Assembly (NCBI GenBank): GCA_018433015.1
Contig: JAHDSB010000022.1
Span: 1-63,484, forward strand
Direction of reading: 5' to 3'
Length of the DNA: 63,484 bases
From: Clostridia bacterium
GTDB lineage: Bacteria; Bacillota; Peptococcia; DRI-13; SV3-B141
This document shows positions 35,983 through 43,471 of this stretch, piece by piece (positions within the stretch are counted from its first letter, which is position 1; the number at the start of each line of letters is the position of its first letter). The translations under genes and the position numbers were made by a program. The notes below the pieces were generated by a model. It did no database searches. It had not been told where the DNA came from and worked only from the letters and a program-made list of their open reading frames with translations.

Positions 35983-37563
35983 TTAGTCCAACCGGATTCC
36001 GTATTCTGTCATTTTTCTCCATAGTGTGGTAGTACTTATTCCTAATGAATGGGCGGCATCTTTTTTAGATCCTCCCTTAATTTTTAAGGCTTTTTCTATA
36101 GCTTCTTTCTCCGCCTCTGCTACAACTTCTGTTAAAGATAGCATTTTGGGCTGCTGTCGAATATTTTTATTTTCAAAAATATATGAGGGTAAGTGTCCTA
36201 CATTTATAGTATTTTCATTAAGTTTAACCATATTCATGGCATGTTCAATGCAGTTTTGTAGCTGTCTAACATTACCAGGCCATTCATATGCTAAAAGATA
36301 ATTCCTGGCTCCCTCACTTATCCCCACAACATATTTTCCCAGTAGTTTGTTATAGCTATTAATGAAATGTTTCACTAGCAGAGGAATGTCTTCTATACGT
36401 TCCTTTAAAGAAGGTACCTTTATTTGAACCACATTCAAACGATAGAAAAGATCTTCCCTAAAATTGCCTGATCTTATTTGCTCTGTTAAATCTTTATTTG
36501 TTGCGGATATAACTCTTACATCTATTTTTATGGACTGAGAACTACCGATTCTAGTAACTTCACGTTCCTGCAAAACTCTTAACAACTTACTTTGCAAATT
36601 ATAATCCATTTCACTTATTTCATCTAAAAATATAGTTCCTCCATTGGCCTGCTCAAAAGAACCTGGATTACCACTTTTCTTAGCTCCCGTAAAAGCTCCA
36701 CCTTCATAACCAAACAAATAACTTTCAATCAGAGATGATGGTAAAGCTCCACAGTTTATAGCTACAAAGGGTTCGGCACGCCTTTCGCTACTATTGTGTA
36801 TAGCCTGAGCAAAAAGCTCTTTACCTGTTCCGGTTTCTCCAAGAATCAATACAGAAGAAATCCCTTGAGAAATAAACGAGGCTATACTTTTTACCTTTTT
36901 TATAGCGTCACTCTCTCCTATGATATCACTAAAATTATATTTAGCGTATTGGAACTTTTTAACTTCTTCCAACAACTTGTGTTCCCGTTGTGTACCTTCT
37001 TCATTATTAAAACCGAAGCCATATTCTTTAGTAATAGGAATTCTAACTCCAACTGCCCCAGTAACAGACATGGATTCTCCAATAACCGGTTTTTGCTTTT
37101 CCATAGCTTCCTGAGCTGCTTTACTAACACTGCCAATAAAACGCTTACTAATATTTCCTTGGTAATCATAACTTAATAATCTTGTTCCCTTATTGTCGAA
37201 CAAAACGGCTTCCCCTCCAGCCACCCTTGCAATAAGAGGTAAAGCTTCTTGTAGTGCTTCTTTCAACTTTTGCTCCCGCAAAACAAGTTCGATATTACTT
37301 GCTGCTAACACATATTCCCCTATAGGAAAAGCCCAAGCTTCTGCATTCTCAACGATTACCGATTTTCCTGTTTGAATACTTCCTGTTTCTCCTGCTTTTT
37401 GGGCCAGCTTGTACACTTTTCCAATAAGTTCTTCTACTTCTTCACCTTCTGAATCAAAGGTTTTTATCCTCGCTCCATCTCTAGCTGTTACAGTGGCATA
37501 TCCTCCTGATATTCTCGATATTACAGGTAATACATCGAGCAATGTTTTTAAAATTTCTGACAT
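35983..37563 (-). CDS. Sigma-54-dependent activator with duplicated N-terminal sensor
   Basis: A 526-residue enhancer-binding protein. The N-terminal 200 residues hold two copies of one domain: 'VLPVISRISGGYATV' (about 10) and 'ALPLIARVAGGEAVL' (about 110), each followed by a similar G..K/KRFIG..K helical segment. The AAA+ domain (about 215-450) has Walker A GETGTGKE and the GAFTGA loop, and a Fis-type HTH ends the protein (GISTTTLWRKMTEYG). I recognise no standard sensor name for the repeats. The sigma-54 promoter and inverted repeat directly downstream make it the likely nicotinate- or intermediate-responsive activator. Confidence 0.92.
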   Translation of the reverse strand: MSEILKTLLDVLPVISRISGGYATVTARDGARIKTFDSEGEEVEELIGKVYKLAQKAGETGSIQTGKSVIVENAEAWAFPIGEYVLAASNIELVLREQKLKEALQEALPLIARVAGGEAVLFDNKGTRLLSYDYQGNISKRFIGSVSKAAQEAMEKQKPVIGESMSVTGAVGVRIPITKEYGFGFNNEEGTQREHKLLEEVKKFQYAKYNFSDIIGESDAIKKVKSIASFISQGISSVLILGETGTGKELFAQAIHNSSERRAEPFVAINCGALPSSLIESYLFGYEGGAFTGAKKSGNPGSFEQANGGTIFLDEISEMDYNLQSKLLRVLQEREVTRIGSSQSIKIDVRVISATNKDLTEQIRSGNFREDLFYRLNVVQIKVPSLKERIEDIPLLVKHFINSYNKLLGKYVVGISEGARNYLLAYEWPGNVRQLQNCIEHAMNMVKLNENTINVGHLPSYIFENKNIRQQPKMLSLTEVVAEAEKEAIEKALKIKGGSKKDAAHSLGISTTTLWRKMTEYGIRLD

Positions 37564-37734
37564 TTTTACACCTCTGAATCAAGTTTTCATATTTATGATT
37601 ACCTTTATTTTAAAATTATATATAATAATATCGTGTTAGCAAGTATATAAATGAAACAATCTCTTTGTATATATTGGATATATGTATTATCACCCCTTAT
37701 TTGGTAAATGTTTTCTCTTTATTTTTTAATTTTG

Positions 37735-38031
37735 TTAGAGTACAGTTACGACACTGTGCGGTGCAGTACCGTCGATCACAGCAACTCCTAAATCTGGAAT
37801 TACCACCCCATCTAGCGAATTACTATCAGACGAACAATAATAGTATTCAATGTCATAACCTTTTTCATTGAAACGTGTTCCAATGTTTTTCATTAATGTA
37901 GATTTGCCGACACCAGGGCCTCCTTTAATGATAAAAATACGTCTAGGATTAACGATATAGTCATAAAATGAAAAGAACCCATCAGCTGTATTGCTTCCCG
38001 GAAATACCTTTTTTATTCTACCTTTGGACAT
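37735..38031 (-). pseudogene. 5' fragment of island-interrupted two-P-loop ATPase
   Basis: The first 92 codons of the ATPase whose remainder lies at 3272-4108, followed by six codons (SVVTVL) and a stop from the island arm. It has the opening 'KVFPGSNTADGFFSFYDYIV', Walker A IKGGPGVGKST (about 35-44) and 'LDGVVIPDLGVAVIDGTAPH'. AGGAGG precedes the ATG, so the truncated 98-residue product is probably made. It keeps one complete P-loop but lacks the rest of its domain. Confidence 0.87.
37746..37771. other. Right attachment junction of the island
   Basis: The core dinucleotide is TG at 37757-37758. The element arm TTACGACACTG lies to its left and ATPase codons CGGTGCAGTACC to its right. With the left arm it forms the symmetric attP. 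Confidence 0.8.
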
Positions 38032-38235
38032 AAATCCTCCTCCTCTGTAGAGTGGTTAATTTCACAATTAGGCTATGTATAACAACCTCATATGGTTACT
38101 AGAAACCGTATTGTATACCATATATTTAACCTAAAAGTTTTTCACTACTAAGACTCCTGCTGCTTTCAAGAGATAAGTAGTGCCAAGCCAGCTTGCATAT
38201 AGTAATAGCTCGTAAGTATTACCAGCATGGATAAC

Positions 38236-38285
38236 GAGTTCTAACCTTCAGGAGGAATTTAAATTCCTCCTGAAGGTTAGAACTC
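38236..38285. repeat. 50-bp perfect palindrome
   Basis: Two 25-base arms, each beginning GAGTTCTAACCTTCAGGAGG on its own strand, meet without a loop. It occupies the gene-free stretch between the betaine-type binding protein and the ATPase fragment. Apart from this palindrome and the adjacent terminator I see nothing in 38032-38338. Confidence 0.85.
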
Positions 38286-38292
38286 TGTTTAT

Positions 38293-38339
38293 AAGAAGAA
38301 AGAACTGGTCGCAATTTTCACGACCAGTTCTTTCTTCTT
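38293..38339 (-). terminator. Terminator of the betaine-type ABC operon
   Basis: Perfect 19-bp stem (AAGAAGAAAGAACTGGTCG and its complement) with a 9-nt loop, directly after the stop of the binding-protein gene. Confidence 0.85.
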
Positions 38340-39241
38340 TAAATTAAACCTTTCGATTTTAGAAAATCACGAGCAACATCTTTGCTCTCTTTTCTCTCAA
38401 CCTCTACCTGATAATTCATATTTCGCATTTCTTTTGTACTTATTTGACCTGCCAAGGAATTAATAGCCTCCTCAAGTTCAGGATACTTTTCCCCAATCTC
38501 TCCCCGTAATAAAACTAATCCTTCACTAGGTATCATGGCATTTTGATCGTCTTCCAAAAGTACTAGCCCTAATTCGTCTATTTTAGCATCTGTGATATAG
38601 CAGGCAACAATATCAGCTTCACCTGCTTTTAAGGCTTGATACTTTACATTAATACCTATATTTTTAACTTCCTTAAAATCCATTTCATATTTTTCTTTGA
38701 TTAAAGGAAAACCATCGGGCCTATCCATAAAGTTAATATCTGAAACTAATACTAGCTCTCCGGCAACTTTAGCTAAATCAGAGAAAGTATGCAAATCATA
38801 TTTTTCTGCTACCTGAGAAGTTGCTGCTAATCCATATTCATCAGAAAATCCGAAACATTTAGAGCAAATCATATCATACTTTGCGGGAAGTTCTTTATTT
38901 ACATACTCATATACTTTATCCGGTTCCCGTAAACCTGTATCTTTTAATACTGATGTATAAAGGGTTGATATATATGTAGGCCAGATATCAACTTCTTTTT
39001 GCTGCATAGCTTGCCATTGAATTATTTCGCTCTCCAAATCCACTGATTTCAAAGGTATATCAGTTTTTTCCTGTATGATTATTTTTAATAAATCTGCCAT
39101 AACGCTAGCTTCTGTCCAAGTTTGTTGGGCAAGAATCACTGATTTATCAGCCTGTTCAGATTCCTTGTCACAACCGCAAATAGCCAGCATTGTAACAAAC
39201 AAACATAATATAAGTGTAAATACCGTTAATTTTTTCAACAA
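38339..39241 (-). CDS. Glycine betaine/choline-type ABC substrate-binding lipoprotein
   Basis: A lipoprotein of about 300 residues of the OpuAC/OpuCC/OsmF type. The hydrophobic signal (LTVFTLILCLFVTMLAICGC) ends in a cysteine for lipid attachment; the mature part begins 'QTWTEASVMADLLKIIIQE' and has 'DIWPTYISTLYTS'. I start it at TTG 39241 (or 39238) because upstream codons are not signal-like; the open frame reaches 39286. It is the last gene of the three-gene importer operon. Compatible-solute uptake is likely; the exact ligand is not determined. Confidence 0.88.
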   Translation of the reverse strand: MLKKLTVFTLILCLFVTMLAICGCDKESEQADKSVILAQQTWTEASVMADLLKIIIQEKTDIPLKSVDLESEIIQWQAMQQKEVDIWPTYISTLYTSVLKDTGLREPDKVYEYVNKELPAKYDMICSKCFGFSDEYGLAATSQVAEKYDLHTFSDLAKVAGELVLVSDINFMDRPDGFPLIKEKYEMDFKEVKNIGINVKYQALKAGEADIVACYITDAKIDELGLVLLEDDQNAMIPSEGLVLLRGEIGEKYPELEEAINSLAGQISTKEMRNMNYQVEVERKESKDVARDFLKSKGLI

Positions 39242-39292
39242 AATTGTCCATCCCTTTCTTTGTCCCAAACATTTGAAAACAAGCAAGTATCA

Positions 39293-39937
39293 TTATCTAA
39301 GTCTTAAACCTTTAGGCGTTAATACTATTTCTATCACTCCCAATATAAAATCAAAAATTAAAGCTAATAATGCAGAAAGTACTGCACCCACAACTATGTA
39401 TTCCGTAACTAATTGTTGTAATCCTCGATAAATTAAAGATCCCAATCCACCTGCTCCAATAAGGGCCGCTAAAGCAGCAGTACCAACACAAATAACTGTT
39501 GCAGTCCTAATACCAGCAATGATTACCGGTAAAGCAATAGGTATTTGTACTTTTACTAAAACTTGTAAGCGATTCATACCCATAGCTTTCGCTGCTTCAA
39601 GCAATTCAGGAGTTACTTCTTTTACTCCTGTATAAGTGTTTCTTACTATGGGTAATAAAGCATAAAGAAATAGCGCAATTACTGTAGGTTTAAAACCAAT
39701 GCCAAATAGCGGTATCATCATCGCTAATAAAGCCATGCTAGGTATTGTCTGTAATATTCCTACTAACCCCATGATTAGGGTAGCAACTTTTTTCAAGTTA
39801 GTTAATACTATGCCTAGAGGAACAGCAACAATTATAGCTAGCAAAACAGAAGTTCCTGTTATTATTACATGTTCTAAGGTTAAGTCAACTAGTTGCTCCC
39901 AGTTACTTGTACAATATTCAACAATGAGCTGATACAT
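39293..39937 (-). CDS. OpuC-type ABC permease
   Basis: A 214-residue inner-membrane subunit with five or six hydrophobic segments and the coupling-helix motif EAAKAMGMNRLQVLVKVQIP. It belongs to the glycine betaine/carnitine/choline OpuCB/OpuCD class. Only one permease gene is present, whereas Bacillus OpuC has two, so it probably acts as a homodimer. It overlaps the ATPase 3' end by 20 bp. Confidence 0.9.
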   Translation of the reverse strand: MYQLIVEYCTSNWEQLVDLTLEHVIITGTSVLLAIIVAVPLGIVLTNLKKVATLIMGLVGILQTIPSMALLAMMIPLFGIGFKPTVIALFLYALLPIVRNTYTGVKEVTPELLEAAKAMGMNRLQVLVKVQIPIALPVIIAGIRTATVICVGTAALAALIGAGGLGSLIYRGLQQLVTEYIVVGAVLSALLALIFDFILGVIEIVLTPKGLRLR

Positions 39938-41072
39938 TGATGCTCTGTTCCTCCTTTATACCGGGATTATTATTGAGATTATTAACGCAGCTGCTTAATA
40001 TTTCCGTGGTTACTAAACCCTTGATTTTATCATGTTCATCAACAACAGGGAAAATATTAGTATTATTACTAAACATACGGAATATCGCCTCCGCTACCGG
40101 TGTTGTTTTTTTCAATTTTTCTTTAACCGGACATATATAATTTTGAATATTGGTCTGTTTCGCCTTAATAATATTTTTTTGAGATATAAAACCTTTTAAA
40201 TTTTCACTATTATCAACAACTACGCAATATGGTATACCACTATTATACATTTTTGCTAAAACTGAATTTACTTTTTCATTAATAGAAACTTTAGGCGGAT
40301 TACTTATCATTATTTTTTCAACGCTTAGCAAATTTAACCATTTTATAGTCCTGTTTTCTCCAATAAAATTCTCTACAAAACTATTACGTGGGTTACTTAA
40401 AATAACTTTGGGAGTATCATATTGGATCAATTTCCCCTCACACATTATTGCTATCTTGTCTCCCATTTTTATAGCCTCATCAATATCATGGGTTACAAAA
40501 ATAATAGTCTTCTTAATTTTTTCTTGAATAACCAAAAATTCATCTTGTAAACGAGCCCTAGTAATAGGATCAATAGCTCCAAAAGGCTCGTCCATGAGCA
40601 TTATGGGAGGATCTGCACTAAGGGCTCTCGCTACCCCAACACGCTGTTTTTCTCCACCACTCAACTCACAAGGATACTTATTAATGTACTCATGAGGTTG
40701 CAGGCCAATTAAGTCAAGTAGCTCCATTACTCGCTTTTTTTGTCTTTTCTTAGGCCATCGCTTTAGCTCAGGTACTAAAGCAATGTTCTGTCCTACCGTC
40801 ATATTGGGAAAAAGGGCTATCTCTTGTATAACATAACCTATGTTTCGTCTTAAGTCTGTGTTTGTAATATCGTGCGCATTTTTTCCATTTATGTATATAT
40901 CCCCTGAAGTAGGTTCAATCAAACGGTTAACCATTCGCAGAGTTGTAGATTTGCCGCAGCCGGAAGGCCCAATAAGTACACATGTTTCTCCTTCTTTCAC
41001 TTGTATATTGAGGTTTTTTACTGCCACTTTGCTATTCGAGTAAGTTTTACTAACATTATTAAACTTTATCAT
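39918..41072 (-). CDS. Glycine betaine/choline-type ABC ATPase with CBS domains
   Basis: A 384-residue OpuCA/ProV-like ATPase: Walker A GPSGCGKST (about 37-45), LSGGEKQR, Walker B IMLMDEPFGAIDP, H-loop FVTHD. A C-terminal CBS pair (about 250-370) is the ionic-strength sensor region in OpuA-type importers. GGGGG lies 7 bases before the ATG. It heads the operon and is preceded by a structured leader. Confidence 0.92.
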   Translation of the reverse strand: MIKFNNVSKTYSNSKVAVKNLNIQVKEGETCVLIGPSGCGKSTTLRMVNRLIEPTSGDIYINGKNAHDITNTDLRRNIGYVIQEIALFPNMTVGQNIALVPELKRWPKKRQKKRVMELLDLIGLQPHEYINKYPCELSGGEKQRVGVARALSADPPIMLMDEPFGAIDPITRARLQDEFLVIQEKIKKTIIFVTHDIDEAIKMGDKIAIMCEGKLIQYDTPKVILSNPRNSFVENFIGENRTIKWLNLLSVEKIMISNPPKVSINEKVNSVLAKMYNSGIPYCVVVDNSENLKGFISQKNIIKAKQTNIQNYICPVKEKLKKTTPVAEAIFRMFSNNTNIFPVVDEHDKIKGLVTTEILSSCVNNLNNNPGIKEEQSINVSAHC

Positions 41073-41093
41073 GCATTATCCCCCTCATGCCAA

Positions 41094-41160
41094 AAAGGTA
41101 CTTATCTTAACAAGCAATGTTTTTTCCTCAAACATTACCGTTATATAGTACCTTTTTCTT
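41094..41160 (-). promoter_or_regulatory. Structured leader with terminator-like hairpin upstream of the importer operon
   Basis: On the minus strand AAGGTACT pairs with AGTACCTT around an inner AATGTTT/AAACATT stem, and T residues follow just before the importer ATG. It resembles an attenuator. I recognise no riboswitch class. Confidence 0.55.
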
Positions 41161-41232
41161 CATATATATTAACTAATATTTATATGCAATTAATTCTTTT
41201 CATAATATTAATAACCTTACAAGTCACACTTT

Positions 41233-41246
41233 TAGCGTCGACGCTA
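41233..41246. promoter_or_regulatory. 14-bp perfect palindrome upstream of the importer operon
   Basis: TAGCGTCGACGCTA, unusually GC-rich for its surroundings, lies about 160 bp upstream of the ATPase start. It could be an operator. Nothing else is recognisable between the leader and the tRNA gene. Confidence 0.5.
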
Positions 41247-41502
41247 CATATTACGACCCGGTGATTATTATAGTTCATATACTTTCCTTTGTCTAGTTTA
41301 AATTTATAGTTTATCAAAAATTTTTATAGTTGTAAATTGTTTTTTTATAAATTATATTAAGTATTTTTTTACCATGATATTATACTCTAAAGCACCCTAC
41401 ATGAACTTTATTTTTAATCTCCCAGATTACTACTATAACAATATTTCCCTTGACATAATAATAGATAAATGATAGTATATTTCTTGCTTGAGTTTATCAT
41501 CT

Positions 41503-41587
41503 GCGGAAGTGCTGGAATTGGCAGACAGGCACGTTTGAGGGGCGTGTGGGGTAACTCGTGCGGGTTCAAGTCCCGCCTTCCGCACCA
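41503..41587 (+). tRNA. tRNA-Leu (GAG)
   Basis: The acceptor stem GCGGAAG pairs with CTTCCGC, followed by A and an encoded CCA. The anticodon loop is TTGAGGG with anticodon GAG. The long variable arm (TGTGGGGTAACTCGTG) and the T loop GGTTCAAGTCC are typical of leucine tRNAs. Length is 85 with CCA. Confidence 0.95.
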
Positions 41588-41679
41588 AAATAAGTAAACT
41601 AAAACCACTGAGAAATCAGTGGTTTTTTTGTTGATAATTTGAATTTCTATAAAATTGAAATCAGATCAACCGTGGTAGC

Positions 41680-42555
41680 TCATGGATGCTCCACAAAGCC
41701 AATACCTATTGCCCCCGGTCCAGAATGTGCCCCTACTACAATCCCTAGATTGCTTTTAAGTATTTGACCACAATAATTTGTTTTTTCTCTTAAATAATCA
41801 CACATATAATCCGCATCTTCCTGGCATTCTGCATTTTGGATAATAATTATCTTTCTATTAATATCAATAATTCTTGAAGCTGCAAGATCTATCATATTTT
41901 TAAGTGATTTTTTTCTTCCTCGCACAGTTTGGATAGGATGAACTACGCCATCAATAAACTCACATACGGGCTTAATGTTGATTAGTTTGCCCAGAAAAGC
42001 AGTGGCTCCTCCAATTCTGCCTCCAGCCTTCATATATTTCAAGCTGTCAACCACAAAAAGTGAACTTATATTCCCAACCATTTTATGTATCGATTCAACT
42101 ATATCCTCAAAATCCCTACCAATGTCAATCATTTTAGCGATTCCAATTTCCAAGGCCGCCTGCCCACAAGCGCAAGTGTTCGAATCAATTACTTCAATTT
42201 TGACATTCTTATTTCTCTCTTTAAAAATCTCTTTTGCAGAAATAGCATTTTGAAAGCTAGCCGATAATTTAGAAGAAATTATCGTTACAATAAAGTTTTT
42301 AATACCCTTGCTATACTGATCCTCAAACGCACTCAACCAATCATGAATATTAGGAGCAGAAGTCTTGGGAATGTCATCAGGGTATTCTTCCATATGTTTA
42401 TAAAACTCACTTGCTTTATACTCCACATTCTCCCGGTAGTAATTTGTGTTCTCAAATTTGAAGTAAAATGGAACTTCTCTGATGTTGTAGTGTTTGATAA
42501 ATTCTCGCGGTAAACTCCCTGAAGAATCAACTATTTGACATATTTTTTCATTCAT
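41680..42555 (-). CDS. DegV family fatty-acid-binding protein
   Basis: A 291-residue DegV protein, which binds a long-chain fatty acid; FakB members of this family present it to the kinase FakA. Visible are 'QIVDSSGSLP', 'TSAPNIHDWLSAFE', 'VTIISSKLSASFQNA', 'GGRIGGATAFLG' and the end 'VVGAHSGPGAIGIGFV', whose His-Ser is typical of the family's lipid head-group site. It stands alone between the tRNA-Leu and its decayed copy. A FakA partner is not in the window. Confidence 0.92.
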   Translation of the reverse strand: MNEKICQIVDSSGSLPREFIKHYNIREVPFYFKFENTNYYRENVEYKASEFYKHMEEYPDDIPKTSAPNIHDWLSAFEDQYSKGIKNFIVTIISSKLSASFQNAISAKEIFKERNKNVKIEVIDSNTCACGQAALEIGIAKMIDIGRDFEDIVESIHKMVGNISSLFVVDSLKYMKAGGRIGGATAFLGKLINIKPVCEFIDGVVHPIQTVRGRKKSLKNMIDLAASRIIDINRKIIIIQNAECQEDADYMCDYLREKTNYCGQILKSNLGIVVGAHSGPGAIGIGFVEHP

Positions 42556-42676
42556 CTACTCACCCTCATATTCCCATATTCTCTAGCCAACTGTTAATAT
42601 GCAACCAACATTTGGTTAATTTATATTATATTACATATTTATAATTCAATAAACCTGCATAAAGTAATTTCGCCAA

Positions 42677-42729
42677 TGAGGAGCGTACGGGATAACTCGT
42701 AGGGGGTTCATATCTCTCCTTCCTCACCA
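42677..42729 (+). pseudogene. Decayed 3' half of tRNA-Leu
   Basis: From GAGG through the variable arm (GGGATAACTCGT), a degenerate T loop (GGGGTTCATATC) and CTTCCTCACCA, this matches the 3' half of the tRNA-Leu(GAG) at 41503-41587 with scattered changes. No 5' half is present, so it is not functional. Confidence 0.75.
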
Positions 42730-42734
42730 TGCCG

Positions 42735-42789
42735 AGTGATCTTACAGCATTTGAGAAGTTCGCTGTTTCTCAAATGCTGTAAGATCACT
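42735..42789. repeat. Perfect 23-bp inverted repeat after the tRNA remnant
   Basis: AGTGATCTTACAGCATTTGA... and its complement form a 23-bp stem with a 9-nt loop, starting five bases after the remnant's CCA. It may be a transposon-like end pair, a MITE-like remnant or a terminator without a clear T-run. Confidence 0.7.
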
Positions 42790-42814
42790 TAAAAAGAACT
42801 AACCTTTTGCGAAA

Positions 42815-42841
42815 GGAGTAGCCGTAAGCTACTCCTTTTCT
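42815..42841 (-). terminator. Terminator of the PNPOx-like gene
   Basis: AAAGGAGTAGC and GCTACTCCTTT form a perfect stem about 50 bp past the 3' end of the pyridoxamine-oxidase-like gene. Confidence 0.65.
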
Positions 42842-42893
42842 CATTTATATCAACACTTCCGATTATGGAATTGTTGATATGTGGGTAATCTCA

Positions 42894-43367
42894 CTATAAA
42901 TAGTATTTTCCAGTCATTTTCGTCACAGCTATTCGTATCACCGCTGTACCTTTAACCATATTGTTGGGAATTTCATGGTTTACTAAATGAGGTGTATATT
43001 TTTCCACGATTTTTTTCAGAACATTTCTTTTATCCTCGACATCATCTACAAGTTTGGCAGTACCGGAAATAATTACACTTTCGTATTTTGTATTTGTATC
43101 GCATGGGTTTCCATTCGGGTCCAACAGCAATTTATCCATTTCATAAACAGAAAATCCAACTCTGGAATCGTGGGCAATATTGTCGAGCTTTTTACCCTTT
43201 GGCAACCCATGAAAAAAGATTGAATCATCGCAATAGACAAAATGGACGGGGGTACTGTACGGTGTGCCATCAGGATTCAATGTTGCCAAGCTGCCGGTTT
43301 GTACTCGCTGAAGCAACAGGTTTATCTGTTGTTCATTCAAAGGGTGTGTTTTCATGCGGTGTTGCAT
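42894..43367 (-). CDS. Pyridoxamine 5'-phosphate oxidase-like flavin-binding protein
   Basis: A split-barrel protein of about 157 residues, PNPOx-like (NimA-type), with 'GSLATLNPDGTPYSTPVHFVY', 'LDNIAHDSRVGFSVYE' and 'ESVIISGTAKLVDD'. Such proteins bind FMN or F420 and reduce diverse substrates. The start is ATG 43367, 9 bases after AGGAGG. It lies directly downstream of a MocR-type regulator transcribed in the same direction, a pairing often seen for genes controlled by PLP status. Confidence 0.87.
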   Translation of the reverse strand: MQHRMKTHPLNEQQINLLLQRVQTGSLATLNPDGTPYSTPVHFVYCDDSIFFHGLPKGKKLDNIAHDSRVGFSVYEMDKLLLDPNGNPCDTNTKYESVIISGTAKLVDDVEDKRNVLKKIVEKYTPHLVNHEIPNNMVKGTAVIRIAVTKMTGKYYL

Positions 43368-43471
43368 ATAACATAGCCTCCTTATCAAACTGTCACTTTT
43401 TCCTTTACTATACTACAAAACCGGTACCCTCATAAGGGCCAGTTTTGACAAATTCATGGGATACAGTTGGA

